From: Balaenoptera acutorostrata
Taxonomy: Eukaryota > Chordata > Mammalia > Artiodactyla > Balaenopteridae
Assembly: GCF_949987535.1 (NCBI RefSeq)
Contig: NC_080079.1
Coordinates: forward strand, 9,567,285-9,631,284
Direction: 5' to 3'
DNA length: 64,000 nt
A program made the translations under genes and the position numbers. The notes under the pieces were generated by a model that was not told the origin of the DNA, ran no database searches, and saw only the letters and a program-made list of their open reading frames with translations. Shown piece after piece: positions 60,838-64,000 of the stretch (position 1 is its first letter; each line of letters begins with the position of its first letter).

Positions 60838-63100
60838 ACTGACGTGGAAAATACACCTACATCACGGGGAGGGGGGCCAGTTGGGAGGATTCAGTGAGAG
60901 GGTGGGCGTCAAGTGTAACATCTTTAAACCAGAACTGTCACTCCAGCTCCCTGGGCCTGATTCCCCCCTTACAGTGAGGAGGTAGAAATGACATCACCTC
61001 CTGTCGCTGACGCCCCGAGTCCTTCTGCCTCAGGTGCCTCCATTCTCTGGCCCTTGAGGCAGGGGACACAGCCCAGCCCGTCAGGCCCTTACCCCATCCT
61101 TTCTGGGGTTGCCTTTCTCCTACATCCCTGCCTTTTGGACCCTCACAGTGTGACTGGTCACCTTAGGGAAGCATTTTTGGAATTGCTGTTCTGCGAGTTT
61201 TTCCCAATCCTGCAGACTCCAGGAGCTTGACATTGCATATTCCAAATAGCTGAGCCAGGACAGTGGTTTCCCATAGAAAATGGACAGTCATTCATGTTTC
61301 CGCAGTGCTTCCAAACAGCCTCTTCTCTCTTGGACATCTATGGACTTGCTTTTCAGAAGTTTTCCGTTCTTATCCTCCCCGTTATCCCCTAGGACCCTGG
61401 TGAAATGCCACGAGGCTGCTCTTTCTCCAGAGCCAGTAAGTCGAGCCGCACGCCGACATCTGCCCAGGGGCTGCTCACCAAGGGGCCGTTACACGAGTCG
61501 TGGCCGCAGGGATCATAGCCCCAAGGGAGGCCGAGGGGCTGCCTTATCCCCTTTTTATAGACAAGGAAGCACAGTTCACAGAGGGGAAATGACAAGTGAC
61601 TGTTCCGACTTAGCACCATTAGTTTGGAGGCAAGGCAAATTCATCATCGCCTTCTTCTCCCAAGGCTGTGCTTCTCTGTTAAAAAAAATCATCTCTCTGG
61701 AGAGAGAAAAAAATCAGGTTCTAAGGAAAAACGCATTGCATAATCCCATTTTGAATGGGAAGAAAACTCCAAGTGCATCTAAAGGTAATTCGGGAAGGTC
61801 ACCTGCCAAACTTCTGAATGATGGGGGTCCCACTGGATTTTATTCTCTTCTTTGAATTTTCTCATTTTTCTTCAACAAGCTTGTTATTATATAGAAGTAA
61901 CTTTTCGTGTCATAAAAGGGGAAACGATCCTGCTTATTTGAAAGCAAACTACTGCTCCCTATGAAGACGTGGATGAATCTCTTAAACATGATGTTGAACC
62001 AAAGGATGCAGGCATGGAAGAGAGCAGGCTGCATGATTCTCTTCATTAAATATTCAAACTAAATGGCCATTGTAACGAATGTGATAGTCAGATAGCGTTT
62101 ACCTTCGAGGAACGGTGACTGGGAGGGAGTACCAGGCGGGAGGGGGGCATCTGGGTGGTGATCACGCACTTCCTGGTTTTGATCTGGGCACTGGAATATG
62201 GGTGTGTTCATCTTTGGTCATTCATCAACCTACGTCATAGATTTTTGGCATTGATTTTGATTTTTTAAGATAGTCCACTAAAATACTATTTATCTTAATG
62301 ACGGTGCATTTTGACACAAGGAGAGTGTCTCACTTGCCTTGCCCTGTCCCGGCCCTGCAGGGGTGGCAGGTATAATTGAGGCTGTGTTTTCCAACAGCCT
62401 ATGCACTGGGTCACACCTGCCAACCCCTCAGAACCCTTTATATCAGGGACTTGTCTGGAAAGCCTAAAATACTCCAGGGATTTCAAACAGAATAAATATA
62501 ATACAGAGAACAGATCACACAGATGAAGGAAGACCTGAGAAGGCAAACAGGAGAATGAGGCAACCCAGAGACCGGCAGGAAGTCTTCACCGCCCTGGAGC
62601 CGCAGGGATACACAGATGAGGAGGTGTCACCAGAACAGAAGCAGAAGCAGGGCCATTTGATGGATCTGGAACCACGGCAGGAGGCTGCCAGGTAGGAGCT
62701 GGGACAGCAGAGCAGAGCTGGAGCCATAGGGGAGACACAGCCACTGCTGGAAAATGCCCTCTGCAGCCGAGAGGGTGAGAAGTCCCCTGGCTTCTCTCAG
62801 TCCCTTATTCTCCAAGCTCCCATCACCACTTCCTGTTGGCTGGGCCTGGCCAGATGCAAGCTAGGGAACAGAACTTGCAGGATGGGGGCTAGGACAGACC
62901 CAACTCCCAGTTCCTTTGTCCAACTCTTCCACTGGGTCCCCTTGTCACCTTTCCACCAGCCTTCCTCTCTGCCAGGTCACTCTGCACAGGGCATCAGTCC
63001 TCTGCTGGGAAGGAGGTTCCCTTAGCCCATGTCTGACTCTAAGGTGATCATTAGACTAAATTTACCCACCTTGTTGTCTATACAGCATCAGCTGATGATC
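60838..63100. other. Intergenic sequence, no gene recognised
   Basis: It contains a 191-codon open frame (61280-61855), which has no recognisable domain and overlaps a reverse MIR-like piece (about 61540-61610). About 61880-62240 may be an old LINE 3' end. BTBD16, the human neighbour, was not recognised. Confidence 0.45.
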
Positions 63101-63690
63101 CATCACTTTCCTAAAGACACTGGATAACAGGCTGTGGTGGACACACCCTAAATAATCACACACCTTGTATAATCCTCTCCCCTTGAGTGTGGGTAGAACA
63201 TATGACTTACTTCTAGCCCCGAAAACATGGCCAAGGTGATGATATGTCACTCCCAAGATACGTTATGTACGGCTCCGTCTTAGCAGATGACAGTGAGAGA
63301 GACTCTCCTGCTGGCCTTGAAGTACAAACAGCCATACTCTGAAATGTCTATAGAGAGCACCATGTGGCAGGGAACTACAGGGGCCCGTAGAACCTGGGTG
63401 GTCTCCTCTCAACAGCCAGTAAGCAGTCAGGCCCTCAGTCATACAGCTGCAAGGAAATGAGTCTGCCAGCAACCTCATGAGCTTGGACGTGGGTTCTCCC
63501 CACTTGTGTCTTCAGATGAGAACACAGCCAGCTGCCACTGGATTGTAGACTTGACCCTGGGCAGGGGACCCAGCAAGGCTGCTTGGACTCCTGACCCACA
63601 ACAACTGTGAAATAATAAGTATGTGTTGTTTAAGCCACTAAACTTTTGGTACTTTGCTACACTGCAAAAGAAAACTAATCCACACAGTGG
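63100..63690 (+). mobile_element. MaLR-type LTR remnant
   Basis: 'aacatggccaaggtgatgat', 'actctcctgctggccttgaa', 'atgagaacacagccagctgc', 'actcctgacccacaacaact', and a terminus 'tgttgtttaagccactaaac' with 'gaaaactaatccacaca'. An old LTR layout with no viral genes attached. The family is likely MLT1-like. Confidence 0.75.
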
Positions 63691-64000
63691 GAAAAAAGAC
63701 TCTCTTGCCTTGCTTTTTCCAAAACCTAAAGTTCCATTTAAAAAGGTGGGACAGTAAATAAGTCACTCCATACCTTATAACTGTTTACTTCCCTTCCTAC
63801 CTCTTGTTCTGGCTGAGCCAAAACTGCCAGGGACAATGGCAAGGTGTGTTGTTCTGTGTAGCAAGCAGAGATGTATCACAAAAAGGGGAATGTTGATGCT
63901 TCCAGTTGGCGTATGTTGTCACTGCTGGTGCTCCCATAGGAGGGCTTCCGAGAGTGCATCAAGTTAGGGCTGGACTCAGGGAGCTTTGGGGTCAATGATG
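63691..64000. other. Right edge, nothing recognised
   Basis: No gene or repeat was identified in the last 310 bases. Confidence 0.4.

Noticed and set aside
61280..61855. 191-codon open frame (+)
   Set aside because: No recognisable domain, no splice context and overlap with a MIR-like piece. The composition changes along its length, so it is probably a chance frame.

Overview
This is a 64 kb piece of a mammalian nuclear genome, most likely from a cetacean (whale or dolphin). The evidence is at least seven copies of the tRNA-derived CHR-type SINE, whose heads read 'gggcttccctggtggcgcagtgg' in pieces and whose tails end in (AAATA)n, plus shorter Bov-tA-like SINEs and a cetartiodactyl-type L1. 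There is one protein-coding gene, in pieces on the minus strand. Four coding exons (89-186, 6220-6265, 8502-8558, 20494-20634) splice in frame to give residues 1 to about 114 of PLEKHA1 (TAPP1), that is, the start codon and the whole N-terminal PH domain. The rest of the gene lies beyond position 1.

Layout. Positions 1-34384 are PLEKHA1 introns 1-4 and the start of intron 5, with small exons between long repeat-filled introns. Intron 2 carries a near full-length but dead L1 (about 10075-16520, + strand, antisense to the gene) and two SINEs. Intron 1 carries a nest of old L1 pieces (22.3-27.9 kb), two SINEs and an L2 split by other repeats. A CpG island at about 33.9-34.86 kb holds the likely promoter, a non-coding first exon with a good splice donor at 34384/34385, an NRF1-like site and two oppositely oriented ZNF143/STAF-like sites. 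From 34.86 to 64 kb I see no gene. In human the next gene in this direction is BTBD16, and I recognised none of its exons. This interval holds MIR, L2, L1, MaLR-type LTRs, palindromic DNA-transposon remnants, SINEs and a full-length processed pseudogene of ribosomal protein L17 (46288-46922, minus).

No operon, CRISPR array, phage or novel multi-gene system is present, and I did not find an undescribed biological system. The most unusual structural signal is a perfect 72-bp inverted duplication (36811-36882 and 38715-38786). One copy sits inside an (AAAC)n tract, as if a short unique sequence had been copied in inverted orientation into a microsatellite. Other points worth a look are an out-of-frame upstream ORF that overlaps the PLEKHA1 start codon, a chimeric L1/SINE 3' end, a SINE with a duplicated head, a CpG-dense ACCCGA minisatellite and a nested inverted repeat 1 kb inside intron 1.
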